This document shows positions 34,423-43,480 of a DNA stretch of 64,000 nucleotides, piece by piece (within the stretch, counting starts at the first letter, position 1; each line of letters begins with the position of its first letter). The stretch is from Thermalbibacter longus. GTDB lineage: Bacteria > Chloroflexota > Chloroflexia > Thermomicrobiales > Thermomicrobiaceae. The notes under the pieces were generated by a model. The model did not search any database. It worked only from the letters and a program-made list of their open reading frames with translations, and was not told where the DNA came from. The position numbers and the translations under genes were made by a program. The stretch is from assembly GCF_023806485.1 (NCBI RefSeq), contig NZ_JAMSLR010000004.1, positions 248,001-312,000 of the forward strand, written 5' to 3'.

Positions 34423-37316
34423 CGTCGGCCCCTCGTTCCGTGGGGATCATTGCCGAGGGCGACTGGAAGTCGGAGGCGCACTTGGTCCACCCCCACGTGC
34501 GTGGGGATGATTACAAGCGGCGCGGCTGGGCCGAGTACCGCACCGGTCCACCCCCACGTGCGTGGGGATGATATCGCCGGGTCGCGCTGGCGGCGCAGCT
34601 CCGCCGGTCCACCCCCACGTGCGTGGGGATGATGCCCACTTGAACAAGGTGGTCTTCGGCCCCCACGGTCCACCCCCACGTGCGTGGGGATGATGAATGG
34701 GAGCTGTTGCTGAAGAGGAGCCCTTCCGGTCCACCCCCACGTGCGTGGGGATGATGCCTGCCCAGCGTACGCGGGCCGAGTCCCTGCGGTCCACCCCCAC
34801 GTGCGTGGGGATGATAGCCAATGCCCGCAGGTCGAGCAGACATCCGCCGGTCCACCCCCACGTGCGTGGGGATGATGCAGCCGGGCTGGGAATACAAGGC
34901 AGTCTACCCGGTCCACCCCCACGTGCGTGGGGATGATTCCAGCTCTCGCATCACCTGGGCCGCACGCCCCGGTCCACCCCCACGTGCGTGGGGATGATTC
35001 CAGCTCTCGCATCACCTGGGCCGCACGCCCCGGTCCACCCCCACGTGCGTGGGGATGATTGCATCAGCGATTACGACTCCGTGCTGTAGTACGGTCCACC
35101 CCCACGTGCGTGGGGATGATAACACCTCGACGGAGAGCGGGATGCCCAGCACCGGTCCACCCCCACGTGCGTGGGGATGATGAGACGGGCAACGCCAGGG
35201 CGGCGGTGATCCGCGGTCCACCCCCACGTGCGTGGGGATGATGGCCGTGATCCGCGCCTGGGAGCGCCGCTCGTCGGTCCACCCCCACGTGCGTGGGGAT
35301 GATAGACGATGGCGATGAACTGGTGGACGCGGCTCCGGTCCACCCCCACGTGCGTGGGGATGATGCTAGGCGACAGTAGGAGCCCGGGAAGCACATCGGT
35401 CCACCCCCACGTGCGTGGGGATGATGACTGCAACGTCGCGTTCCCGCCCGCCGAGGGCGGTCCACCCCCACGTGCGTGGGGATGATGTCGCTGCGCCGGC
35501 GCCGGCGCTCATCCTCGTCGGTCCACCCCCACGTGCGTGGGGATGATGACTGGGCGACCGACGAGATGGCCGCCCGGAGAGGTCCACCCCCACGTGCGTG
35601 GGGATGATGAGGTCAGCCCCGAGCGCGTAGATGCGGTCCGCGGTCCACCCCCACGTGCGTGGGGATGATCACGAGCTGATGGACTCGGTCTACGGCGAGC
35701 ACGGTCCACCCCCACGTGCGTGGGGATGATGCGGTGGTCCGCTGGTGCGAGCGCAACGGCGTCGGTCCACCCCCACGTGCGTGGGGATGATCGGAGGAGC
35801 GCCTTCCATGCGTCGTCGTACTCCGGTCCACCCCCACGTGCGTGGGGATGATAGCTCCCAGTTGTCGGGATGCGGACGCACGTCCGGTCCACCCCCACGT
35901 GCGTGGGGATGATCCCAGGCTGGTGACCGTATGCTCGAGCAAAACCGGTCCACCCCCACGTGCGTGGGGATGATGCGAGGAGCGCCTTCCATGCGTCGTC
36001 GTACTCCGGTCCACCCCCACGTGCGTGGGGATGATATGCCGAGAGCGTAGACCGTCGCGTTGTACGTCGGTCCACCCCCACGTGCGTGGGGATGATCTGA
36101 CGCGGTCGTCCCGAGATGAGATCCAGGTCGGTCCACCCCCACGTGCGTGGGGATGATGGCCGTCTCAGGGCTATATTCTTCAATGGTATCGGTCCACCCC
36201 CACGTGCGTGGGGATGATTTGACCGTGGTCGTCAGCGTCACCTCGATGTGCGGTTCACCCCCACGTGCGTGGGGATGATATCGTATGACGGTGGCGCGCT
36301 CTGGACGGCCCCGGTTCACCCCCACGTGCGTGGGGATGATGTGCCGGTGCTGACCAAGGGCATGGGTATCCTCGGTTCACCCCCACGTGCGTGGGGATGA
36401 TCGGCGGGATTCTCGAGTAGGCGCGTACCTACGCGGTCCACCCCCACGTGCGTGGGGATGATAGCTCCCAGTTGTCGGGATGCGGACGCACGTCCGGTCC
36501 ACCCCCACGTGCGTGGGGATGATACCGCATCCGCAGCGCGCTTCAGGGCGGGAAACGGTTCACCCCCACGTGCGTGGGGATGATATCGTCCACATCCGGC
36601 CGCGCTGGCTGCTCCTCGGTTCACCCCCACGTGCGTGGGGATGATGGGTGAGCGGACGCGGGCGTGGCGCGGCAAGGCGGTTCACCCCCACGTGCGTGGG
36701 GATGATGTGGGGCAGGGGCGGCTAGAAGTCGTTACGACAGGTTCACCCCCACGTGCGTGGGGATGATTTCGTTGTCGCACAAGATCAGCGCATTCCCGAC
36801 GGTCCACCCCCACGTGCGTGGGGATGATAGGGAACCCGGTTCATCGGGGTGGACCGGGGCCGGTCCACCCCCACGTGCGTGGGGATGATACCGCATCCGC
36901 AGCGCGCTTCAGGGCGGGAAACGGTTCACCCCCACGTGCGTGGGGATGATATCGTCCACATCCGGCCGCGCTGGCTGCTCCTCGGTTCACCCCCACGTGC
37001 GTGGGGATGATGGGTGAGCGGACGCGGGCGTGGCGCGGCAAGGCGGTTCACCCCCACGTGCGTGGGGATGATGTGGGGCAGGGGCGGCTAGAAGTCGTTA
37101 CGACAGGTTCACCCCCACGTGCGTGGGGATGATCGCGAGGGTGAGCTGCAGCTCCGGCTCGTGGGCGGTTCACCCCCACGTGCGTGGGGATGATCCATTG
37201 ACCGAGAGACCCAGCACCGAGACCGCCGGTTCACCCCCACGTGCGTGGGGATGATCCATTGACCGAGAGACCCAGCACCGAGACCGCCGGTTCACCCCCA
37301 CGTGCGTGGGGATGAT
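34423..37316 (-). CRISPR. Type I-E CRISPR array: 47 intact repeats, one degenerate
   Basis: 28-bp repeats at 61-base spacing from 34484 to 37316 (one unit is 60). A flanking G, read on the minus strand, is nearly always present, so the unit is effectively a 29-bp repeat and 32-bp spacer. On the plus strand the repeat is GGTYCACCCCCACGTGCG then TGGGGATGAT. The minus strand (ATCATCCCCACG...GTGAACC) matches canonical I-E orientation, so transcription and the leader are at the cas2 side. A degenerate repeat (34423-34450) marks the old end. Two repeat alleles (GGTCC, GGTTC) and several duplicated spacers occur. Confidence 0.98.
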
Positions 37317-37389
37317 ACTGTGTCGTCTCAACGAAATCGGCCCCAACACCCCTCGATAGTCTCTTCCTCCCTCCGTAAACAGGTCATAC
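37317..37389 (-). promoter_or_regulatory. CRISPR leader region
   Basis: The 73 bases between the cas2 stop and the newest repeat. It is short for a leader, so promoter elements may extend into cas2. A TATGAC -10-like element lies near 37385-37390 on the minus strand. I see no clear IHF-type site. Confidence 0.5.
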
Positions 37390-37698
37390 TCAGGTGCTCG
37401 ACGGCTCGGGCGAAGCGCGCTGCTCCAGCGGCACGCGTACCAGCCACAGCCCTTCGTACTCCACGATCTGCCGCCCGGTCTCCCCGGCCGATCGAAGCGC
37501 GAACCCCTGTTCGGTGTTCGTGGTGTACACCAGGAGCGCCGCCCCTCCACGCAGCGACCGGCAGGCCTTGTCCCACAGCCGGTCGCGCACCCGCGCTGAC
37601 ACCGTGCCCACGAAGACGCCGGCTTTCGGCTCGATCAGCCACCGGGTCAGCTCGCCACGCAACCCCGGCGGTACTCGCTCCAGGATCAAGACGATCAT
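37390..37698 (-). CDS. cas2: CRISPR integrase subunit Cas2, type I-E
   Basis: 102 residues of the Cas2e type (MIVLILERVPPGLRGELTRW start). It forms the Cas1-Cas2 integration complex. ATG 37698 overlaps the cas1 stop (ATGA). The last cas gene before the leader. Confidence 0.96.
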   Translation of the reverse strand: MIVLILERVPPGLRGELTRWLIEPKAGVFVGTVSARVRDRLWDKACRSLRGGAALLVYTTNTEQGFALRSAGETGRQIVEYEGLWLVRVPLEQRASPEPSST

Positions 37699-38645
37699 GC
37701 TTCATCCTCGCCAGCTTCTCTCTCATCGGCCCAGTTCACGCCTCCCGCGACCTCGCCCTCGGGATCCCAGAGGCCGCCGGGAGCCGCTACGTCGTCGTCG
37801 AACATGGCTCGCTCCTCGGGCGGTCGATCCATGCCGAGGGCATGGCCGATGTCCGGTATGATCCGGCTCAGGAGCCGGCTCTCCCGAAACGCGTCCCGGC
37901 AGGCGTGACGGACGCGCATCTCGAGCCCCTCTTCGCCCTCGCTCGCGACGCGAAAAGCGATTGGGATGCTGATCTCGGTCTTGTACAAATCGGCGATGTC
38001 GTACACGAACGAGAGCATGCGTCCCGTGTGGATGAACCCGATCGCGGGCGAGAAGCCGGCCGCGACGATGGCCGCGTGGCAGATGCCGTAGAGACAGGAG
38101 TTGGCGCAAGACAGGGCGCGGTTCACCGGGTCTGCCGCGCGCCAGTCGTTCCGCTGGTAGGAGCGTCCATACCAGGGCACGCCGGTCTCGCGGCTAGCCC
38201 GCTCGTAGGCCCAGCGCACGCGCATCCCCTCGCGGCCGCGGAGCTGGCGCAAGGTGAGATTGGGCGGCAGCGGCTCCGCGAACCGCATGCGGTACATGCG
38301 CATGACCACGTCCAGGCGCCGCGCCGGGTCTGCCCACTGCCAGGCCTGCCACAGCACGTTGCGCGAGGAGCGCGTCTCGCCCAAGCCCTGCGCGTAGCAG
38401 CGCACGCCCTCCTCGCCGGCCCAGATCACGAGACACCCGTTCTCCGCGAGCGCGCGCACGGCGGCGTGCGTGATGCTCGTGCCCGGGCCCAGTAGGAGCG
38501 TCATCAACGTGGCGCACGGAACCGGCGTCTTGCCCCGCTCGTCGATCAGCGCGATGGCCTTGCCTTCCTGCTCTATCCGGCAGTGCTCGACATAGAGATA
38601 GCTCCAGCTATCGCGAATTGTCGGCAAAAGGTGCAGGTCGTCCAT
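37695..38645 (-). CDS. cas1: CRISPR-associated endonuclease Cas1, type I-E
   Basis: 316 residues. The beta-sheet N-domain and the helical catalytic domain (YAERAS..., GIMH-like FIHTGRMLSFVYDIADLYK) match Cas1e. With Cas2 it captures protospacers and inserts them at the leader end. The C-terminal 40 residues are acidic. It starts 4 bases after the cas6e stop. Confidence 0.97.
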   Translation of the reverse strand: MDDLHLLPTIRDSWSYLYVEHCRIEQEGKAIALIDERGKTPVPCATLMTLLLGPGTSITHAAVRALAENGCLVIWAGEEGVRCYAQGLGETRSSRNVLWQAWQWADPARRLDVVMRMYRMRFAEPLPPNLTLRQLRGREGMRVRWAYERASRETGVPWYGRSYQRNDWRAADPVNRALSCANSCLYGICHAAIVAAGFSPAIGFIHTGRMLSFVYDIADLYKTEISIPIAFRVASEGEEGLEMRVRHACRDAFRESRLLSRIIPDIGHALGMDRPPEERAMFDDDVAAPGGLWDPEGEVAGGVNWADEREAGEDEA

Positions 38646-38649
38646 TACG

Positions 38650-39384
38650 CTACTCCGGAGGGCGCATCACCGAGAGGAGGCCGAAGCCATACGCCTTGGC
38701 CGGGCCGACACCGCCGATGAGCGCGTCGCGAAACCGTGCCGCGTCGGTGACCTGGAGGAGTCCCTCGTAGACGACCGCGGCGAAGGTAAGCCGTTGGACT
38801 CCTCCGCGATCCTCCCGCCAGCCGGTCACGCGGCCGGCGGGACGCGGATCGACGCTCGGCGGGTTCGGCAGGAGCGTGACCGTATCTCGCCGCAGCTTCA
38901 CGTTGAGCAGGCGGAACCCGTGCTGCTCCCCTTTGCGCACGATCCAGGCGATCTGGTCTTCTGCTCGCCGGAGCTCGACCCGTCGCCCGTTGGGCCGGTA
39001 GCCCTCGCGTCCTTGCCAGCTATCGATCTTCTTCGTCGGGTTGGCACGCAAGCGGAAGGCGAGTATCGTCCCAGCCGTGATGTGATCGTACGCCTGCGCG
39101 ACGGGCTTGCTCTCCGGGTTCGGGGGGGCCCCACCGGTGTCCAGCAGGTATCCCTCTGGCAGGGCCGCCCAGGCGGGCGGCACGAGCGACTGCACGAGCA
39201 GGGTGTATCCCCTGCGGGTGTCCGCTTCCAGCCGGTAGAGCACGCCGAGGCGCGCGCGTGCGTCCTCCCGATCGGGCACGTCGGGGAAGAGCGACATGAC
39301 CCGCTGGTGGAGCCTCTGGCAGTCGGCCAGGTCGCGCTGGACGTCACGACTGCGCGGATCGAGAATCAGGCGCGAAAGATACAT
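38650..39384 (-). CDS. cas6e: crRNA-processing endoribonuclease Cas6e (CasE/Cse3)
   Basis: 244 residues, two ferredoxin-like folds. His26 (CQRLHQRV) corresponds to the catalytic histidine of Thermus Cse3, and a glycine-rich loop (GGVGPAKAYGFGLLSV) lies near the C-terminus. It cuts the pre-crRNA at the repeat hairpin and stays bound. ATG 39384 is used with GAGGAGTCCGACG upstream; the longer upstream frame is antisense-like. It overlaps cas5e by 41 bases. Confidence 0.95.
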   Translation of the reverse strand: MYLSRLILDPRSRDVQRDLADCQRLHQRVMSLFPDVPDREDARARLGVLYRLEADTRRGYTLLVQSLVPPAWAALPEGYLLDTGGAPPNPESKPVAQAYDHITAGTILAFRLRANPTKKIDSWQGREGYRPNGRRVELRRAEDQIAWIVRKGEQHGFRLLNVKLRRDTVTLLPNPPSVDPRPAGRVTGWREDRGGVQRLTFAAVVYEGLLQVTDAARFRDALIGGVGPAKAYGFGLLSVMRPPE

Positions 39385-40114
39385 CGTCGGACTCCTCTCG
39401 TACTGGCACATCAACGCCGAGGCGCCAGAACTCGGTGCGGGTGTACCGCAGGCCGAAGCGGCGCGTGGCGAATGCGGCGCCGAGCGGCTGGTCGAGCTGC
39501 GCGTAGTCGGCGCGCTCAGGGTTCGGCTCCTCGAGCACGACGCGCAGAGCCGGAGGCGAGGGCATGGGCCGCCGCGCGAGTCGCTCCGCGCTGGGCCACG
39601 GCTCGCTGCGGAGCGCTGCTTCGAGATCGACACCGGGCTTGATGCCATCCGGTATCCAGACAGGCGAACCGGGCACGAACGACTTGCGGCCGAGGTAGAG
39701 CGGCCAGCGCGGTTGCTTGAGTGCCTCGGCGATCTGCTCGAGTAGCGGCAACGGGCCGGCGAGCCCCACCAGGAAATCGGCATCAGCCAGGTAGTACCGG
39801 TTCGAGGGTACGGGTCGCAACCCTTTGCCATCCACGGTGACGACGCCGTACGGCTGGCCCGCCCACCGGCCGACGCCGGCCGTGTGGTAGTCGCGGGAAA
39901 GGATGCCCTCGAGGTCGACGCGCACCCCCATGCGCAGCTCCGCCAGGTCGTCGACAGACTCCTCGCGCGGCCGGCCGAGTGCGGCGCAGACGAGCCCGAT
40001 CACCCCGCTCTTGGTCGGCTCGCGCGCGGTGTCTCGCACGGTGAAGCGGCTCTGCACGCCCCACGACTGCATCGGGCCGGCCAGGCGCATCAGGAGCGTA
40101 CCGCTTGCGGTCAT
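39344..40114 (-). CDS. cas5e: Cascade subunit Cas5e (CasD)
   Basis: 256 residues. LLMRLAGPMQSWG, then FTVRDTAREPTKSGVIGL, are the family N-terminus. Cas5e caps the 5' handle of the crRNA in Cascade. ATG 40114 overlaps the cas7e stop (ATGA). Confidence 0.95.
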   Translation of the reverse strand: MTASGTLLMRLAGPMQSWGVQSRFTVRDTAREPTKSGVIGLVCAALGRPREESVDDLAELRMGVRVDLEGILSRDYHTAGVGRWAGQPYGVVTVDGKGLRPVPSNRYYLADADFLVGLAGPLPLLEQIAEALKQPRWPLYLGRKSFVPGSPVWIPDGIKPGVDLEAALRSEPWPSAERLARRPMPSPPALRVVLEEPNPERADYAQLDQPLGAAFATRRFGLRYTRTEFWRLGVDVPVREESDDVSFAPDSRSAQS

Positions 40115-41298
40115 GCCGGGGCTCCCTTCTGCTGGTGCGAGTCTGCTCCGAACGCGGCGGACAGCGCCTGCTCGATGACATGACTCACGGTCTTCACGGG
40201 ATGACAGGGGGCCGAGCGGAGCGCCTGGAGCTGATCTGGCTCGTGAGTCGCGACCCAACCACCTTGGATACCGTCAGCACCGTACATGCCAACCAATCGA
40301 CCCCAGTAGGTGTCGAGCTTGCGGATCGATTCCTGGACGAGGTCACGGCCGTCTCGCGGGCGTGCTGGCTCGACGAACGCGTTCGCGAGTGACCAGAGAC
40401 CGCGCTGGCGGACGACGGCGAACACGAGCGAGGGCGGGTTTTGGGCGGCGAAGCTGTTCTGCTTGCCGGTCGGGATCGCGGAGACCGCGGCCTGCAGGAG
40501 CGCGTGGAGCCCTGCCTTGGCCAGATCGGTATCGCCCTGAAGGTTGCTGACGAGCTGTTCGGTATCCACGTTGAGGTAGCGGTAGTAACAGGCGCTGTTG
40601 AATTCGACCGTGCCGATCATATCGGCCCCGGCCGTCTCCTCAGGGAGAAGGTCGTCGACGGCGGTGTAGTAGTCGAACTCCATCGTGACGCGGTTCGTCG
40701 AGATGGCGTGGGCCACCTGGCAGGCGGCATCGATATTGCGCTCTGGCAAGTCGGCCAGCATCCGGCCGAACAGCGCGAGGTCGACGGCCTTGCCGCCGTC
40801 CAGGATCTGGTGCGCTGCCCGGGAGATCTCGCTCGGGATTCCGCTCCTGGACTTCTTGCGCTGTTGCTCGCCGGAGCGAGCATCGTCTACGGCGACCAGT
40901 GCGTCCCATGCCTCTGCCGCCAGATTAGCGAGCCTCTCGACTTCGTGCCGACCAAGGAACACGAGGTATTCGGTCTTCTCCGGCTGCCTGGTTGCCAGGG
41001 CCAGACCCAGGCTCTCGATCAACCGCTGGGCGACCGCCAGTGCCTGTTCCCTGTCCTTGCCCGCCGCCACCAGTCTATCGGCCAGTTCCCCGAGGAGGCG
41101 CTTGGTGCGGATCGCCTGGTGCTCCGGGGAGAGCAATTGCTCGCGCTGGAAGGTGGTGCGGATCGCGCGCTTGATGCACTGGCTGGAGATGCGGGCCCGC
41201 CGGACGCCGCCGAACTCGCAGTCCTTCGGCGCGCCGGTGTCGTCCCGGTTGAGGTTCGAGGGCGCGAAGTGCTGGATCACGTGTAGCTCTACGAACAT
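40111..41298 (-). CDS. cas7e: Cascade backbone subunit Cas7e (CasC/Cse4)
   Basis: 395 residues, starting MFVELHVIQHFAPSNLNRDD. Six copies typically line the crRNA in Cascade. GGAGG precedes the ATG. It lies 54 bases downstream of cse2. Confidence 0.96.
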   Translation of the reverse strand: MFVELHVIQHFAPSNLNRDDTGAPKDCEFGGVRRARISSQCIKRAIRTTFQREQLLSPEHQAIRTKRLLGELADRLVAAGKDREQALAVAQRLIESLGLALATRQPEKTEYLVFLGRHEVERLANLAAEAWDALVAVDDARSGEQQRKKSRSGIPSEISRAAHQILDGGKAVDLALFGRMLADLPERNIDAACQVAHAISTNRVTMEFDYYTAVDDLLPEETAGADMIGTVEFNSACYYRYLNVDTEQLVSNLQGDTDLAKAGLHALLQAAVSAIPTGKQNSFAAQNPPSLVFAVVRQRGLWSLANAFVEPARPRDGRDLVQESIRKLDTYWGRLVGMYGADGIQGGWVATHEPDQLQALRSAPCHPVKTVSHVIEQALSAAFGADSHQQKGAPA

Positions 41299-41352
41299 GT
41301 CCGTGTCCTCCTGTCCGATCCTTGACCCGACTGACGAGCTGCCTGGTTAGCC

Positions 41353-41907
41353 TCAGCTTCCGCTCACGGTTGCCTCCTCTCCGCTTCCGAGCGTGTCGTA
41401 ATAGGCCCTAGCCCACTGTCGCTGCACGCGCAGGTCGTCGTGGCTCCAGCCCTGGATGTCTCGGAGGAGCCGTCCCCAGTCGACCGGCACAGCGTGAGAC
41501 CTGAGCAGGCCGATCGCGTGGCGAAGGTGCTCCCCGAGTTCATCCTCGTGGGCCAACAGCAGGTGGAGGAATCGGCGCGTGACCCCCTCGCGGTTGCTCG
41601 ACCGCTGAGCCAGCAGCGCGAACGACGCACCGAGGTTGGTCAGCCGCCGCCCCCGCTCGTCACCCTCCCAGCCCAGCGGGTGGAGCGCGAACAGCGAGGC
41701 GACGAGATAGCACGCTCGTTCGAGCCGCCAGGAGGGGTTGCTGGGTAAGAGCGGTACGACGTAGGGGAACATCTCCGGCGCGGTGCCGGGAGGTTTGCCG
41801 AGACCCCGGCGCAACGCTGCCAGCGCCGCGCGGTCGTCTCGCTGCGCCAGCTCCGCCAGTGCCTGCGCGAAGCGATCCTCGAACTGGATGGGCATCCTCT
41901 CAGCCAT
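41353..41907 (-). CDS. cse2: Cascade small subunit Cse2 (CasB)
   Basis: 184-residue helical protein with the family RRFLHLLLAHEDELGEHLRHAIGLL core. Two copies stabilise the R-loop in Cascade. It overlaps the end of cse1 by 8 bases. Confidence 0.94.
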   Translation of the reverse strand: MAERMPIQFEDRFAQALAELAQRDDRAALAALRRGLGKPPGTAPEMFPYVVPLLPSNPSWRLERACYLVASLFALHPLGWEGDERGRRLTNLGASFALLAQRSSNREGVTRRFLHLLLAHEDELGEHLRHAIGLLRSHAVPVDWGRLLRDIQGWSHDDLRVQRQWARAYYDTLGSGEEATVSGS

Positions 41908-43480
41908 GAGCTACCTCCTCCACAGGTGGGTCAAGGAACACCCTCAACGTCTTGTGCAGGCGAAGAGTGAACCAGCGATGGTGCTCGGCGATCGCGAGAA
42001 ACGCGCGAGGGGACTCTTGGAGCGGCTCGATCGCCTCGTCGAAGGCCCGCCGAGCCGCGTCGCCGACGTGCTTGGCCCAGGACGCGAGCGCTCTGCGAGT
42101 AGAGGCGTCATCGTCTCGGGTCTCCGCGAGCTGCTGTACTGTCTGGTAGAAGGAAATCTCCAGCGCTGGCCAGTACGATCGCTCTGGCCCTAGTGCCGCG
42201 GTCAAGTTCGCGGCATCGCGCGAGCCGTCGGGCAGGGTCGCGCGGGCAATGTCTCGTACGGCCTGCCGCAGAGTCTCTCCCGCCGACTCGGCGACATCGA
42301 GGATCTCCTTGACCCGCGAGACGAGCTGTTGGTTGTCCAAGATCGCGGCTGGCAGCGGGAGGCGCTCGTGTCGCCAGAAGCGCACGGCCGCCTGATCGGT
42401 CGTGAGGCCATAGATGTCGATCGGGAAAGTCGTTCGGCGGTCGAATGCCCCGAACTCGACGAGCTCCGTCAACCAGTCGATGAGTCTCGGCGGTTGGAGC
42501 GATTCGTCGACGCGCGCGCGAGCTGTCTGCATGAGAGCCAGGCTGTCGCGCCAGAGCGCCCGGTCTTCGCTCAGCGCGAGGGGAAACGGCGGCCTGTCCC
42601 TGACCTTGCGGAACGGCACCATCGTCTCGCCTTGCCAGAGTTCCCAGTCATCGGGGAATTGCTCGCCCTTCATGATCACCACGCCAGGCACGACGTCCGT
42701 GCCGTCTGGCCTCGTCTCCGGGAGCAGGAGGATCCGGCGCGGCTGCCAGGTGAGCAGGTCGAGGTAGCCATCGGGACGGCGGTCGGCCGGCTTCGGCCCC
42801 TGATTGCGCTCCCAGGCTGGACGGTCATCGCCACGGAACTCGAAGGGCTTGCCCTCCTCGGGCTCGTAGGCGACCAGGTTGAGCATGAGCGTGCGGAACA
42901 GGCTTTCGCCCTTGGCCAGGCAGACCGCGGCCTTGCAAAGGGGCGCCGCGTCGGCGTATTTCTCGTCACCGACTCCGGAAACGAGCCCGCCCACTGCAAA
43001 GGCCTGGTGGGCGACCAGGTACCGCGCAGCCTGGGCGGGGGTAAGCAACATCTGTCCGGGCAGCGTGTGGTCGAACAGCGATACCGGGTTCACTGGCGAT
43101 GCGAGCTCGTGGGTCAGCTTGGTGATCGGTGCCGCGTACCGCTCATCGACCTCGTAGGACTGGTAGAACGGGCGCTCCTCGGCGAACAGGTCGAAGCGGT
43201 GGCGCCACCGATCGAGGTAAGCGGAGACAGCGTCGGCATTCCAGGTTCCTGCCTCCCACCACTCTCGCCACTGGTCGACGTCTCTCGGGCCGTTCAGCGC
43301 GCGGTGGAGGACGGCGAGCAGGAGCCGGTGCAGCGCAACGGTCACCGTCGGTGCAGGGTCTACGATCTCGCGCACGTCTCGGGGCCTGGTGAGCGCCTCA
43401 CGCAGGCTCAGCTCCGTGAAGCGCCCGTCCACCGTGAGGCACGGGATCCACGGTCGGTCTACGAGGTCAAAGCTCGGCAC
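41900..43480 (-). CDS. cse1: Cascade large subunit Cse1 (CasA)
   Basis: 526 residues (FDLVDRPWIPCL start). It recognises the PAM and recruits Cas3. The first 14 bases overlap the end of cas3. No truncation seen. Confidence 0.95.
   Translation of the reverse strand: MPSFDLVDRPWIPCLTVDGRFTELSLREALTRPRDVREIVDPAPTVTVALHRLLLAVLHRALNGPRDVDQWREWWEAGTWNADAVSAYLDRWRHRFDLFAEERPFYQSYEVDERYAAPITKLTHELASPVNPVSLFDHTLPGQMLLTPAQAARYLVAHQAFAVGGLVSGVGDEKYADAAPLCKAAVCLAKGESLFRTLMLNLVAYEPEEGKPFEFRGDDRPAWERNQGPKPADRRPDGYLDLLTWQPRRILLLPETRPDGTDVVPGVVIMKGEQFPDDWELWQGETMVPFRKVRDRPPFPLALSEDRALWRDSLALMQTARARVDESLQPPRLIDWLTELVEFGAFDRRTTFPIDIYGLTTDQAAVRFWRHERLPLPAAILDNQQLVSRVKEILDVAESAGETLRQAVRDIARATLPDGSRDAANLTAALGPERSYWPALEISFYQTVQQLAETRDDDASTRRALASWAKHVGDAARRAFDEAIEPLQESPRAFLAIAEHHRWFTLRLHKTLRVFLDPPVEEVAHG

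Noticed and set aside
34407-37550. Open frames with repetitive PHVRGDD/HPHARGGG-type translations
   Set aside because: They are readings through CRISPR repeats, not proteins.
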